Shown here in pieces: positions 12,019 through 24,555 of a stretch of 64,000 nt of DNA. Both the position numbers and the translations under genes were made by a program. The stretch's first letter is position 1. Each line of letters begins with the position of its first letter. Source of the DNA: Siphonodentalium dalli (taxonomy: Eukaryota; Mollusca; Scaphopoda; Gadilida; Siphonodentaliidae); assembly GCA_032622095.1 (NCBI GenBank), contig CP136061.1:258760077-258824076 (forward strand). Reading direction: 5' to 3'. Under the pieces are notes generated by a model that worked only from the letters and a program-made list of their open reading frames with translations, had not been told where the DNA came from and made no database searches.

Positions 12019-12110
12019 TGTGTATATATATGCATGTGTGTGTATGTATATGTATATTTATGTATGTGTATGTATGTATGTGGTATGTGTATATATATTT
12101 TCTTTCCCTC
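11975..12110. repeat. TA and TATG microsatellites
   Basis: A pure TA run is followed by TGTATATATG/TATGTATG repeats. Simple sequence. Confidence 0.95.
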
Positions 12111-12781
12111 TTATAACCAGTTGTTGCTTGTGCACCTGGTATTGGTGTTGGGCAGTGTGGTCAGTCATTGCAAACCCGCGCCTCATAAATTATAAATTAT
12201 AATCGTCCAGCTGCCTCTTTGGGGTAGCTGATTAACCAGTCAAGATCGTCCAGAGAGCAAACATCCTGCATGACACTTGTCACCAACACGGTAATATGCC
12301 GTATTGTCATCTATGTTTTATTCAAATTCATATGTACAACATCAAATATATATAACTTTTCTGTCAACACCAAAGTGAGTGGTTCACCTCAGGGTCTGTG
12401 GTTTCTGGGCGTTGTCGTTCTATGTGTATACAAGAGGGATTCCAACGGCACTATTCTCATCAAGTTGATGAGTCCCAATGGCGATTAGTATAATGGCATA
12501 CCGCAGTGCTATTGGAATCCACGATCTTCGCAAATACAAGCGTGGGGTACACATAACTCGATACACACAGGGCTTCGTTATGAATTACAACACCATTCTT
12601 GTTTTTGGCCGCCCTATCACTTATTATGTCGTCCGATGTGCATCCAAATCCGGGTACAATTGATCGAAACAACGAAAATTCGTTAGCTATATTTCACTAT
12701 AATAAGGACTGGCTTAAACTGACGAAAGGTGTTTGAGTAAACGAAACTGTTGAACTGTTCACTAACGATTTTTTAACTATT

Positions 12782-13252
12782 ATGCGAGAAACTATACCTA
12801 GTCGCGTCGTTCTCATCAGACCGAAAGATAAATACTGGTTCAACAGAGAGATTCGTAAGCAACTGAGAAAACGAGATAAACTGAGGAAAAAGGCTATTCA
12901 TAGCGGAAATTTAATTGATTGGCACACTTTTAAAAAGGCGCGAAATACCATGAATAATATGAAAAAACAGGCAAGAAAAACATTTGAAAACAATCTTCAG
13001 CATAATCTAACATCAGCAGACTCCCCGAGGTATTTTTGGAAAATGGTTAATAATATTCTGAACCGAACCAAAATCGGATCCCTTCCCCCGCTTAAGTTAA
13101 CAACTGGGAACGATTCCTATGAAATTATTGTCGACGATATATCGAAAGCAACTCTGTTAAATGAAGGTTTTTCGGGAACTCCGCGCTTCCCACCGCCAAA
13201 CCAAACATTATTAAGACTGTACCTCCCCCCACCATTAGTAATGTGCCTGTAA
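12782..13252 (+). pseudogene. LINE ORF2 linker fragment (between endonuclease and RT)
   Basis: A 156-codon open stretch, very rich in Lys/Arg (KQLRKRDKLRKK), followed by FWKMVNNIL. This is the usual region just before reverse transcriptase motif 1. Its last 20 or so codons are out of frame: the true continuation (PTISNVPVKTEDILEAI) is in the next frame. The first Met is arbitrary because the frame extends upstream through one stop. Confidence 0.85.
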
Positions 13253-14055
13253 AGACGGAAGATATATTGGAAGCTATTTCATCTCATAAACCTAACAAGG
13301 CACACGGTCACGATGGAATAAGTGCAAGAATGCTTCTTGAAACAAAATATGCCATCGTTCAGCCCCTCAAAAGTATTTTCGAATTATGTCTCAAAGAGTG
13401 TAAATTCCCCGATGAATGGAAAAAAGCTAATGTGATTCCAATATTTAAAAATGACGATCGCTCAAATCCTAAGAATTACAGACCGATCTCTTTACAGCCG
13501 ACACTGGCGAAAGTTTTTGAAAAAGTTGTTCTTAAATATCTCCTTAAGCATTTCGAGACCAAAGGCTTCTTTTACGATTTCCAATCGGGTTTCCTTCCTG
13601 GGCATTAAACTATATTCCAACTGTTAGAACTTAACCATTCCCTTAGACAGGCCCTCGAGAATAAACAGCATACATGTGCTGTATTTTGTTATATATCTAA
13701 GGCATTCGAGAGGGTCTGGCACGAGGGACTGGTATATAAACTTGAACGATGTGAAATTTCCGGACCACTTCTTGCTTTCATTAATGATTATCTCTCAGAT
13801 CGAAAACAAAGGGTGATGGTAAATAACACGTCTTCAGAATATAAAAAGATACTCGCTGGTGTCCCCCATGGACCTATTCTTGGCCCTTTCTTATTCTTGG
13901 TATATATTAATGATCTCGCTGAAAATATTAAATCTTTCACTAGAATGTATGCAGATGATACTTGCCTCACTGCTAGCAATGGAAGTCTCCAGGACATTGA
14001 GGACGGTGTAAATACTGATCTTAAAGCCATAAGTAAATGGTCTAACAATGTCTAG
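13243..14055 (+). pseudogene. LINE reverse transcriptase core, inactivated
   Basis: One frame carries the fingers and palm blocks. A TAA after GFLPGH (13606-13608) interrupts the frame, which then continues without a shift through motif A, motif B and YADD. Motif A has Tyr instead of the first catalytic Asp and Glu instead of the Asp in the KAFD pattern. Motif B has His instead of Gln in GVPQG and Pro instead of Ser. YADD is intact. Catalysis is therefore not expected. Confidence 0.9.
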
Positions 14056-15086
14056 TAAAATTAAATAGTAGTACAACTAAATCTATGACATTTTCTTATA
14101 CCGGTGCCCAGCCTGACATACATCTTTTTCTCAGTGGTGAACCTATAACCGAAGTAGAATCGCACAAACACCTTGGCTTGAACATACAGAGTGACCTAAA
14201 CTGGGACAAACATACCAATGAGTTATCAAAGAAAATATATGGCCGCCTTGCATATTTAAGACAATTGAACTTTTCTTTAAATAGGAAAACCTTAGACACA
14301 ATTTATCGAGCGTACATATTGCCCTTGATGGATTACGCTGACGTTGTCTGGGACTCCGCCCCAGCAAATGTAATTTCAAAATTAGATCGCATCCAAGCGG
14401 ACGCGGTCGAATTTGTTACAAGTCTCACGAGATCCGTTCCTGTGAAAAACTTGCTAGTAGAATTGGGGTGGCAAACGTTAATAAAGAGGAGGAAATCGCA
14501 TAGAATGAATATCATGTACAGAATAACTAATAAAAATACCCCTAAATATCTCAACAATCTCTTACCCACCCGCCCAGAATCAGCTGCTAGATATGATTTT
14601 AGAGATAAAACAAGTTTTCCTCCATACTCATTCAAAAGAACTGTCCATTTTGAACACACATTTTTCCCAAATACAGCTAGGGAATGGAATACCCTGTCAA
14701 ATAAAATAAAAGAATCATCTTCCATTTGTATTTTTAAAACAAAATACCTAACGACTAATCCAGTTCTTGCGCCACCAGACTATTTTAATTTCGGAAATCG
14801 CGCGATAAACATCATTCATTGCAAACTTCGAAATTACTGTAGCGATTTAAAGGCTGACAAATTTGCTAACTTCATATCGGACAACCCAAGCTGTCGTTGT
14901 GGTCACCCGGCCGAAGAAGATCAACGATGTTTGTTGTTTCACCAACTCGCTACCATTGGTGTACAAACTATTAATCTCGAGAAACTCCTCCTTGGAGATA
15001 CTAACCTGAATAGTACACAAAACCGGAAGATATTTAGGGCTGTTCAATTGTACATAACCTCGACATCGCGGTTCAAATTTTATTAA
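14049..15086 (+). pseudogene. LINE ORF2 thumb and C-terminal region
   Basis: The longest open frame of the window (333 codons from the first Met at 14085). Typical post-RT blocks are HKHLGLNI, the YRAYILPLMDYADVVWD stretch and a late Cys cluster CRCG that usually belongs to a C-terminal zinc-knuckle-like motif; the expected downstream His/Cys are degraded. It is joined to the RT core by a frameshift at about 14048. Confidence 0.9.
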
Positions 15087-15428
15087 ACACCTTAATGTGC
15101 AAACCTACGCTGCAAAAGTAACATGTTGTATTATCACTACATATATATATAGAATGCGAAGCCTCGCCTGAGCCACCGATCCACAGGACGAACCACCCCC
15201 CCCCCCCATAAAGAGAAATATCCACCGTTATTGTCACACTCGCGATTATATCATTATATTGTTATAAGTGAAACGATGTTGTACATATGAATTATAATGT
15301 TTGTGTGTGATTATATTTTATGTTCATTTTGTGTAATACAATTATGTGGGGGGAGAGACCATTTTTAAGTTGTAAAACTTGTGTCTCAATCCCGTTGCGA
15401 TATTATTATGCAATAAAATATGTTTACA
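15087..15428 (+). other. LINE 3' untranslated region
   Basis: Follows the ORF2 stop, contains a C run near 15190, and ends with AATAAAATATG just before 66-bp satellite units start. The abrupt junction at about 15428 is taken as the 3' insertion end. Confidence 0.6.
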
Positions 15429-15548
15429 CTAACATTATGTGGCCGAATCCCTAATCTCATCGATGGTGGTTTATCCCTCTCGGGAGAGCGCCCTCGAACA
15501 TTATGTGGCCGAATCCATAATCTCGTCGATGGTGGTTTATCCCTCACG
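15429..15548. repeat. 66-bp satellite units, about 1.8 copies
   Basis: Same units as 1025-1755 (GTGGCCGAATCCCTAATC, ATCGATGGTGGTTTATC). The retrotransposon 3' end abuts them directly. Confidence 0.9.
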
Positions 15549-16497
15549 TATGCATGATTGACAGTTGTTTATTCCTAAGACACAATTCTTACTGTTGATC
15601 GCAAGGAATGTGCAGTATCTAATTTATGGAAATATATTGGTGAACACTAGACACGTTTGATTAATACTGGGATTCAAATAAGAAGAACAAACTCTTGTAT
15701 CGATTAAGGTTATGCTGTTATAACCGAAAAGTTTGAGGAGACATTTCCTATATGCGGGTAATATATAATTTCCTTAAAAAAATTACTCAAAACGAGAGTT
15801 ATTTATTAACCGTTCCATGACTGGAGCTTCCTCATTGTTTGCGAAATCCCGATGCCAATGCATTCTCTTCTATATGGAGTCTCCCAGACTGGCATATGTA
15901 AGAGAATGCATTAGCCTAACAATATTTAACTTGACTTGTTGTTGAGTTGTTTTCGGCCGGATGCCGGGTAGGATGGTCTTCACACTTTCTTGATGTGACC
16001 ACTGCACCCCCACCCCTCCCCCCAACTTGACTCAAGCTGCAAAACAGAATTCGGACCGCTGTCGGCATGTGTATTTTCTTAATTAAATCTAACATTCTAT
16101 TGATGTGTTTTGTCAGTTACAATTCATTCTGGCTTGATCTAGTCAATGTTCAAGTTTCTATGAATAATGCAGAATGAAATGTAACATACAAAAGTCTCAA
16201 ATAAATAAGTGTGTGATTTCTTCACATTATGTGTAGATGCTGGCAGCGGTAAGTCTTTCTTCACAGTATGAGTAATGTGTGGGGGACTGAACTCTGCATG
16301 GAGCTGGAACTTGACTTTGTGAGCCAGGCATTTTTTTACATGCGAAGTTCCCTATTTGATATAAGGGGAATAACCATATTGGCGCCTTCTCGATCGTCAT
16401 GAATTTAGAGTTATTCTTCCTCATATAAATATGCTTTATCATTAAAGGAGATAATCTTGCTGGTGTTACCACGAATTTCCAGATTACATTTGATAAT
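15549..16497. other. Paralogous segment, copy 2 (empty site for the 3.3-kb insertion)
   Basis: Corresponds to 1756-1869 plus 5203-5780 plus 6178-6500. The two halves are directly joined at 15667/15668, showing the pre-insertion state. It lacks the 33-bp array expansion and the MITE at 5908-6050. No gene is visible. Confidence 0.85.
15854..15916. repeat. CCAATGCATTCTCTT hairpin, diverged copy
   Basis: GCCAATGCATTCTCTT and AAGAGAATGCATTAGCC form the arms. Paralogue of 5577-5640. Confidence 0.85.
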
Positions 16498-17200
16498 GGA
16501 ATATGTCATGGTACATTCTTGAATATGTCATGGGACATTCTGGAATATTATGGAAAATATCATGTGACATTCTGTGACATTCTGGAATATTATGGAACAC
16601 ATCATGGGACATTCCTACGACATTCTAGAAGATTATGAAAATATCATGTGACATTCTGGGACATTCTGAAATATTATGGAACATATCATGGGACATTCTG
16701 GAATATGATGGAACATATATCTTGTGACATTCCGGGACATTCTGGAATATTATGGAGCATATCATGGGACATTCTGGAATATTATGGAGCATATCATGGG
16801 ACATTCTGGAATATTATGGAGCATATCATGGGACATTCTGGAATATTATGAAGTATATCATGGGACATTCTGGAATATTATGGAGCATATCATGGGACAT
16901 TCTGGAATATTATGGAACACAACATGGGACATTCCTAGGACATTCTAGAAGATAATGAAATTATCATGTGACATTCGGGGACATTCTGAAATATTATGGA
17001 ACATATCATGGGACATTCCTAGGACATTCCAGAAGATTATGAATGTGACATGCTGGGACATTCTGGAATATTATGGAACATATCATGGGACATTTTGGAA
17101 TATTATGAAACATATCATGTGACATTCTGGAATATTACGGAACATATCTTTGACATTCTGTAATATTATGGGACATTCTGGAATATTATATATATTTATT
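16498..17200. repeat. 32-bp minisatellite
   Basis: Units of GGAATATTATGGAGCATA plus TCATGGGACATTCT, regular from about 16700 to 16930 and more irregular on both sides, where some units carry extra GACATTC blocks. Open frames across it are artefacts. Confidence 0.95.
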
Positions 17201-17337
17201 CCGATATCAGTGATATTATATATGAACATTTATGTACAAAACAATATACGCAAAATTCATAATTATACATTATTAGTATTACATCCACTTCATTTTCTTA
17301 CTAGTTATTGTCTGAAAAGTGTGTTTATATAGAATAA

Positions 17338-20145
17338 CTAGCAGTGTTACCCGGCGTTGCCCAGGTTAATGTATGCTGTGGATATTTGTTGGGAATAGAG
17401 AATGCTCTTGCTTAAAGTGTTATACGTTTTCTCAGAAATTGTATATTCAAATAGCATCACAAAACATAATTATTACAGTCATGGAATATAAGTAGTGGCT
17501 CACATTGTCAATTGTCATTCTGTTTATCGCGATTAATCCGTTCCACCAATAATGAAGTATTTATTTATTTACAACTGCGTATACATTAGACGTTATACAT
17601 GAACATCATAAACACATTAGTTCGATAACAGATGATAACTGGGTTTTACATATTGAGATGCATCAATCAATCTAGTGAGTTGGACTAAGATCTCGAGGAC
17701 ACCTGGCTATGCTATCTCCATGAAGATACATATGTTTCAAAGAAATTTCCAGGTGCGCCTCTGTTCATGGTGCTATATATTGGCTAAATATTCTTAGTTT
17801 AAACGAAACGTTGCTGCGCCTATATATCAGCTACATGTGCCAGGCATAGGGCGATATTTTGAGTTGTTTATGTCAGTCGATGAGTCTGTTCTAAAACCCT
17901 TGTCAGATGTCAGTATTGGGAGGATCCTGAAAAGTCTTGTGCTACTAACTGCTTTTCTTGTATATCAGAAGAAACTATATTTGACTGCACACTGTGGCCA
18001 CTATTTTTGAACAGGCCTTCCATATCTCTTGTTTTTGTGGAAACTGTATTGAATGGAACAGACTCAATTTTGTTATAATATATATGCAATCCTCTGACGG
18101 TTCGAGGTCTCTCAGTTTGCACGAATATATGTATATCTTCAATAGAATGATACATATACGTTTAATGCTTCTTCTAGTTATCTCGTTTTGCTAGCTCATT
18201 GTGTGAATGCCTTGAATGCCATTCCCATATACATATGACTGTTAAGAAGATATAATTGTTTAAGTGACTTATGTGGGTCACCATATGTCGGGATTGTGAA
18301 ATGTGAACGCACAACTAGTTAAAATGATATGGAGATGGCCTGGTGACAGTATATAACTTATATGTGGATATCGGCGAATAGCAATCTTATCAATGATAGT
18401 GCATATCCGCGCGCCATCCGTGACGTAAACGACACCAAATGTGATTTAATTCATGGTATATCATTAGAGAAAAACGTGTATGAATTTGGTAGAATTTGGT
18501 TTATTAAATCAATTGTTGATGCAACGCTGACTCGAACAACGCCATATTGCGAAGGTGATTATATATTCGTTTGGTGGAAATCAGCGACAGATATATTTCA
18601 CCATATTTTTTTTAATTTCCCACCCACCAACAGCGTCATTTTAGAAAATTTTAACCCACACCATTATCTTCCTTGTAAAAAGTTACCCCTCTTAGACGCC
18701 TTGGTGCCATCTCGGTTGTACCGCGTGAAGTTATATATAGAACGCACACAGACAGACAAAAAGACAGACAGACAGCACGATTTTATTTCTTGTATCATTT
18801 GAGAAGAACGTATCTGAATTTGAAGGTAATTGGTACTAAAAATATTTTGTATCAGTTTTGGTGACCCTCCCGTCCCTATTTCGGTCTCAAGCTGCACACA
18901 CTAAGACTCATTAGAGATTAGAGATGCATATATAAGAAATTGGTGAAAATTGGCGAGTATACAAATTCGTATCAAATTTAAGGTTCCCATAGCTCTCACC
19001 CATAGGGCATCAATTTGGTGTATCTAAACCACACGATAAGATTCCTCGTATCACGGAGAAGAATATGTATCAATCTGGTGGAAATCGGCACTAAACATAT
19101 AGATATAAGTTTTTGTGTCCCTCTCATCTCTATACACACTGACTCGAATGGCCCCACTTGTGACATCCTTAACCCACACACGATTACATTCCTGATATCA
19201 TGGAGATGATTGTTTATAAGTTTGGTGATAATCGGCGACTAAACAATTTTTGTTATCAAATTTGGTGCCAATCCCTCCCCTCTCCATCTCTCACCCAAAC
19301 AGCACCACTATGGCTCTTTAAATCACGATTACATTCCTCGTATCATGGATAAGAACGTGTATCAATTTGGTGGAAATTGGCGCTAAAAAAATTGTGCATC
19401 AATTTTGGTGCCCCTGTCCCTTTCAATGCAACCCTGACTCGAATGAGGCCATATTTGACAGATAAAAGCCACACCATTAGACTCCTCATACCATGGGGAT
19501 GATTTTGTATAAGTGTGGTGGCAATCGGCGGCTTATTATCAAATTTAGTGACCACCCCTCCCAATCTCTCATCCAAAAACAACAATTTGGCGTTGTTAAA
19601 TCGCACAATTAGATTCCTTGTATCAAGAAGAATATATATAAATTTGGTGGAAATCGGCGCTAAAATTAGTTTTATCAATTTTGGTGCCCCTCTCCCCTTC
19701 CGTTCATCCCTGACTCAAACGACGCCACGTTTGACATATTTAAACCACACCGTTGGATTTCTTCATATCATGGGGATGATTATATGTATGTTTCGCGGCA
19801 ATCGGCGACAAAAAAAAAATCTGCCCCCCCCCCCCCTCCCTTCCGGGCACCCCTGACGCGAACGGTGCGACTTTTGCCATATTTGAACCACGCCATTAGA
19901 TTCCTCATATTATGGGGATGATTATATATATGTTTGGTGGCAATCGGCGACAAATTGTTTTTCTGCCCTCCCCCTTTTCTGCCCCTGACAACAACGGCGT
20001 CACTTTAGAAAATTCTAACCCCGACCATTATCTTTCTCGTAAAAAGCTACTCCTAGTAGACCCCTTTGGCATCATCTAGATGGCCCCCTGTGAATTTCTA
20101 TAGAACACAGACAGACAGACAGACATTCGCAAATATAGATATAGA
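17338..20145 (-). mobile_element. Minus-strand Helitron-like element, non-autonomous
   Basis: Read on the minus strand it starts TCTATATCTATATTTGCG at 20145 after an A, followed by GTCTGTCTGTC. It ends at 17338 in CTAG followed by T, preceded by a GC-rich pair CCTGGGCAACGCCGGGT. A|TC...CTAG|T is the Helitron end pattern. The interior carries about eight 146-bp tandem repeats (18900-20010). No Rep/helicase frame. A related 3' end is at 62360. Confidence 0.6.
18900..20010. repeat. 146-bp tandem repeats inside the Helitron-like element
   Basis: Copies begin around 18910, 19057, 19203, 19348, 19498, 19625, 19776 and 19918, each with a version of ATCAATTTGGTGGAAATCGG. Similarity between copies is moderate, so the array is old. 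Short open frames here are by-products. Confidence 0.85.
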
Positions 20146-20159
20146 TTATATTAAGGCGA

Positions 20160-21675
20160 CGGCGAGCGTTTATCTAAATAATGATACCATGGAAATAATT
20201 CACGATACGGAACAATACCATGTTGTGTAATAATTCAAGGGTTGCTAGGAAAGCCGCTAGAATGAGGGTAAGTCCTAAACCAGTGGTATGCATACAGGCG
20301 ATGCCATTTCTTGGATACATATTGTGTAGGTAGTGATTTAAGACTTACCCCACTACCCGTGTAGTTTCCTGCCACCCTTAAATATTATTATACAAATCAG
20401 GTTACAGTCCATTTAATATCTATTTGTTAGTTGTGTTGACAGTATCATTGCGGTATTTTATTCATTATCACCGCCATTTCGCAGTCGTTTTCAACTTATC
20501 GCACAAAAGTGAAACAAAACGCTCTTTATTATTACCAATCAGGAATAGACTAACACGGAACGCTCTTTTCTGTTCCATGCCGTGCATATGGCTGTTGTTT
20601 GGGAACCAAATGCCGTGTTAAAATTGTGTTTTGTTTACTTCAATGCGACATGCAGGCACAGGCAATGCCTACAGAAATGTAGTTCAAGCATTTATAGACA
20701 TATTTCGATACCGGGAAAACTTAAAAAGGGAAACATGTATTTTGAGGTGCAAACCGCAATATGGCTTTAGATCAAAACAAAAATTGGATTATTTTTTTTT
20801 CTGGATTGAGCTATGCTTCAGATAACGTTTTTTTATTCTGGTAAATAACTATATTCCAATGATCTGACCAACTTAGAGCACCACATCCAATGAGTTAACT
20901 GGAAAATCCAGTTGGGCGTGTGTTGACTAAGAAACACTACCCGTGCGCTGTACGACATTGAACACTCTTGACAATGGATGTGCTTTACAAATAAAACGGG
21001 AAACTATTGTTACAAGAGATGGAGCTAGATCTCTCCAGATCGAGAAAAGAATCTAACTCTCCCAACAGATATAGGCGCTGTCTTGCTAGATCGAGAAAAG
21101 AATCCCAACTCTATCAACAGATGTGGTAACGTGAGCCAATATATAATCTCGTTACTGATAAGATTGCATAATTCAACGATTCGACCACATGCTTAAGTGT
21201 GCCCCATCCGACATTGTTGACTGGCACTCCAATAAACACTTATGGTATACAGTGTTTGTGGTTTAGTTGCACATTAATGAATATTTAAGAGCATGATTAG
21301 TGAAAATTTAATTAGTGACCCATTTGAGATAGTCATGTTGGCTGAAATAAGTCAAAATGTGCAGCTTGGCAATCCACATTACATATTTATATAGTTCATT
21401 TGGGATATGAGAAAGACACTCCCTACACATAGATTAGCTGCATGCATGATAACACTTATTGTTTTCTAACCGAAAATAACACAGATTATAATATACCGTT
21501 ATACATTCTAGGCTGAAAAAAATCAAAGCGTGTTAAACTTCTTTCGAAAGTCCACATCTGGCCATGCACGACAACCTCTGACTAATGAGTCCATATGCCC
21601 AATCTAATTATTTTCTGGTCAATGTAGGACATACCCATGACGGTTGTATAGTGTCAAATCGGACAAGGCAACTTT
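20160..21675. other. Unannotated region with one duplicated block
   Basis: Contains a 190-bp block at 20450-20640 that recurs at 22564-22735, and a short repeat of TAGATCGAGAAAAGAATC near 21040 and 21088. Otherwise no recognised family or gene. Confidence 0.5.
20450..20640. repeat. 190-bp direct repeat, copy 1
   Basis: Shares TTTTCAACTTATCGCACAA, ATTACCAATCAGGAATAGAC and TTCCATGCCGTGCATATGGC with 22564-22735, about 2.1 kb away. Both copies contain AACGCTCTTT-like motifs. Confidence 0.85.
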
Positions 21676-22324
21676 ATTATACCCCACCCGCAACGAAGTT
21701 ATGGGGGTATATATGGGGGTATATATGGGGGTATATATAGTCAGCTCGTCCATCCGTCCGTCCGTGGTCCGGCCGTCGTCCGTCCGTCCGTGGACACACA
21801 TTTGTCCGGAGTTTTTCTCAGTCGTTTTTTGATCAATTTCCTTGAAACTTGGCACAGACATCAACCACCATGGGAAGCTGTGCTCATGCGATTATGACGT
21901 CTGTCGGACTTTTTTTGATGGAGTTATATCCCCTTTTTCGACTTAGAAATTTTTCGCAACATGTATACTTTTGTCCGAGCTTTTATTCCTACATTTTTAG
22001 GTCAATGTTTTTTAATCTTGGCACTGATATTTAGTACCATGGGAACCTGTGCACCTGCGATTATGACGTCTGTCCGACATGTTTTGTGTGGAGTTATTCC
22101 CCTTTTTCGACTTAGAACTTTTTTCGCAACAAGCATAATTTTGTCCAAGCTTTTATTCCTACATTTTTCGGTCAATAGGTTTAAGATTATGGTTATGGTT
22201 GTACACCTGCAATGTGAACTGTTATTTTATTATTTTAACTAAATGTTTACTGACATGTGAAACATCTTAGTATTTTAAAAACAGGGGGGTATCCTTGGTC
22301 CTATTGGGACAGTCACACCTCTAG
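21676..22324 (+). mobile_element. TTATACCCC...CTAG Helitron-like element
   Basis: Begins TTATACCCCACCCGCAACGA, then three GGGGGTATATAT subunits and a GTCCGTCC-rich block, then roughly two 180-bp repeats containing CCTTGAAACTTGGCAC. It ends GTCCTATTGGGAC (a small hairpin) followed 12 bases later by CTAG and a T. This arrangement is common in invertebrate genomes. Assignment to Helitron-type elements is tentative because the 5' end is not TC. Confidence 0.55.
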
Positions 22325-22563
22325 TTGTAATTAGAACTCGGAAATGTAACATGAGGTCAATACCTTAACACATATTGAAAATAATATTGTAATACTGCCT
22401 TTTTGTGAAATTTCACCAGCGCCTGTGTACCCGAGTATTATGAAAACCACTTATTAGGAAGAATGTCCAGAATCGGGCGATTAGTTGTAACTATAAATAC
22501 TTTATTAAATCTTCAAAAGGGTAAATTGACGAGCACGAATTAATGTTATGCTGGCTTCATAAA

Positions 22564-22735
22564 ATAATGATCATTATCACCGCTATTTTGCAGCCGTTTT
22601 CAACTTATCGCACAATAGTGAAAAAAACGCGCTTTGTTATTACCAATCAGGAATAGACTAGCACGGAACGCTCTTTTCGGTTCCATGCCGTGCATATGGC
22701 TATTGTTTTGGGAACCAAATACCGTGTTAAAACAG
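22564..22735. repeat. 190-bp direct repeat, copy 2
   Basis: Counterpart of 20450-20640. It is followed directly by a G run and unrelated sequence. Confidence 0.85.
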
Positions 22736-24160
22736 GGGGGGTGGGTCAAAGAAAAAAATACGGATACAAGGTGGAAATTTGGTGTTTTTCAGTTTTGGGG
22801 ACCCACTACACCTGGAGCGTAAGTTTTTTCCACCCAGGTCTGGGACACCCACCGGGACCTTACGTTTTTTCCAACCAGGTCTGGGACACCCACCCCCACA
22901 ATTGATGAAAACCTTGTAAATTCTACTAAATAATGTGTTGTTGGCAGGGTAAGGGTCTCTCATTGTGTCTGCACCGGAACTGAGAGAACGCTGATCAAGT
23001 ACACCCACAACAAATAAACAAACAAAGCACATACTTGAACAATATGCCAACAAAACATTTAAAATCTCAAATATTTATGGTTATAAATGTCAAATTACCC
23101 ACTTTAACAGGTTAGATGTGTCCCTTATTAGCAATAGGTTAAAATGTGTGCATGTGTAAAGTAAAACCTCCATCAATTTGATTAAATAAACACAGTTCCA
23201 GTACTCTCCATGTGGGAAATCACTGGTGAGCAATGGTGAGCTCCCATTAAAATCATTCTAGGCGAGTGGCGAGTAACTCTCATACAAAATGTCAAGGCGA
23301 GTAGTATCTCACGAAGGCCTGAGGGTGAGTACGGGTGGGGGTCAGGGGGCCTCCCCGGAACATTTTGAAAATTAAATGCTCTGAGATTGGATCTGGAGCC
23401 TTTTAATGCTCCAATCACTGTTCAAATAACGATTTTGTGTCAATAAGAGACAAAAATGCAATGCCACATTGCTAATAGTACGCAAGTAAGTTGGTATATT
23501 TGAAATAAAGGTATTTGATATATTACGCACATTTGAAGCATGATTGTGTATTCTGAGTTATCTGTTGTGCAGAAATTGTATTGCCGATGTGAATCGGAAT
23601 CAGTTCGATTTGGAATTGATTCCTCGATCTATTTTAGTAAATAGCGCAAATAATAAAAAAAAACCTGACAACGTCGTGATAACGACGATAAACCCCAATT
23701 AACCAACCATTATGGTTAGAAGTCCCGTCTCCTCGAACACGTATGGACTCTTCCTGTTCCGTGACTAAGGCTTTATTAATGCCACGACATAGAACGGCTA
23801 TATTTTAGATGTAATATCCCTAAGTATATGTGGTTGTGAGTGAACTTCTGTGAGTGCTTAACATTTACAAAGGTTACTGTACTGTCGACCGGGCTTACAG
23901 GTTACTAGAGCAACATACATAACCACCAAAGCCATTCTCACAAACTGATGGTAACACATCATTCTATGGATTCGAGTTCTTGTTCCAACCAAAGTATGTA
24001 GTTGAATCGTGCTAGCGGATAATGTGTTGACACATGTACGTGATCAATACATGTAGATGAAACCAACCAATTGGTGACGGCTTATGTCGAATTTATTTTC
24101 CATACGAGAATCAAAATGATGATGGATCCTAACCCTTTTGTGCGGATCACTTTGAATAGA
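22736..24160. other. Unannotated region
   Basis: Includes a 46-bp direct duplication (CCAGGTCTGGGACACCCACC near 22831 and 22876). No gene, RNA or element end was recognised in the rest. Confidence 0.4.
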
Positions 24161-24168
24161 TAATCTTA

Positions 24169-24555
24169 GGGTCCAAATAAGCATACGGTGCGGAATAAGA
24201 GTACAGGGTGGACAATTCTGCTAAATCCAATAAGAGTACAGGTGAAATAAGAGTACAGGGTGGCAATTTACAACATGCATGGAAGGAAGTCTATCTGAAA
24301 TGCTATAAGGTTAACCATATATATTTTTCATATTGTGCACTGTTTGTTGTCATAGGAATTACCAAACAGACTTCCAGCAACAAGTTTGTATATCTTTTCC
24401 TGATCAGATTATGCTGATAGGCATATAGTATACATTTCTTGAAAATTCCGCTTAAAATAAACATACGGACCCAAATAAGCACCATATATGGCGGCAACTT
24501 TTCCAAAAATTAATAAGCATACGGGTATGTTACCCGTATGCTTATTTTGATCCCA
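24169..24555. mobile_element. MITE with AATAAGCATACGG ends
   Basis: Left end CCAAATAAGCATACGG (24174) and right end CCGTATGCTTATTTTG (24533) are inverted. A second palindrome of the same motif lies at 24511-24546, and AATAAGAGTACAGG is repeated near the left end. No clear target duplication or coding capacity. Confidence 0.65.

Larger units (their letters stand above)
12400..15428 (+). pseudogene. Non-LTR retrotransposon (LINE) ORF2 remnant
   Basis: Plus-strand LINE remains. The ORF2 N-terminal hallmark HPNPG is at 12641-12655 and the first residues expected of an endonuclease domain follow. Instead of the roughly 200-residue APE endonuclease, the frame then passes within 20 codons to the basic linker that precedes reverse transcriptase. 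RT blocks follow in order: NKAHGHDGIS (13294), the NYRPISL block (13475), motif A, motif B GVPHGPILGP (13858), and YADD (13948). A C-terminal region with CRCG follows. Breaks seen: TGA at 12734-12736, a frameshift near 13190, TAA at 13606-13608, a frameshift near 14048, and Tyr replacing the catalytic Asp of motif A at 13690-13692. The 3' end has AATAAA and stops at about 15428 inside 66-bp satellite units. The clade is CR1/Jockey-like or I-like; not resolved. Confidence 0.9.

Noticed and set aside
18362-18802. 146-codon open frame
   Set aside because: Lies in the interior of the Helitron-like element, next to the diverged repeat array; no domain and no splice context.
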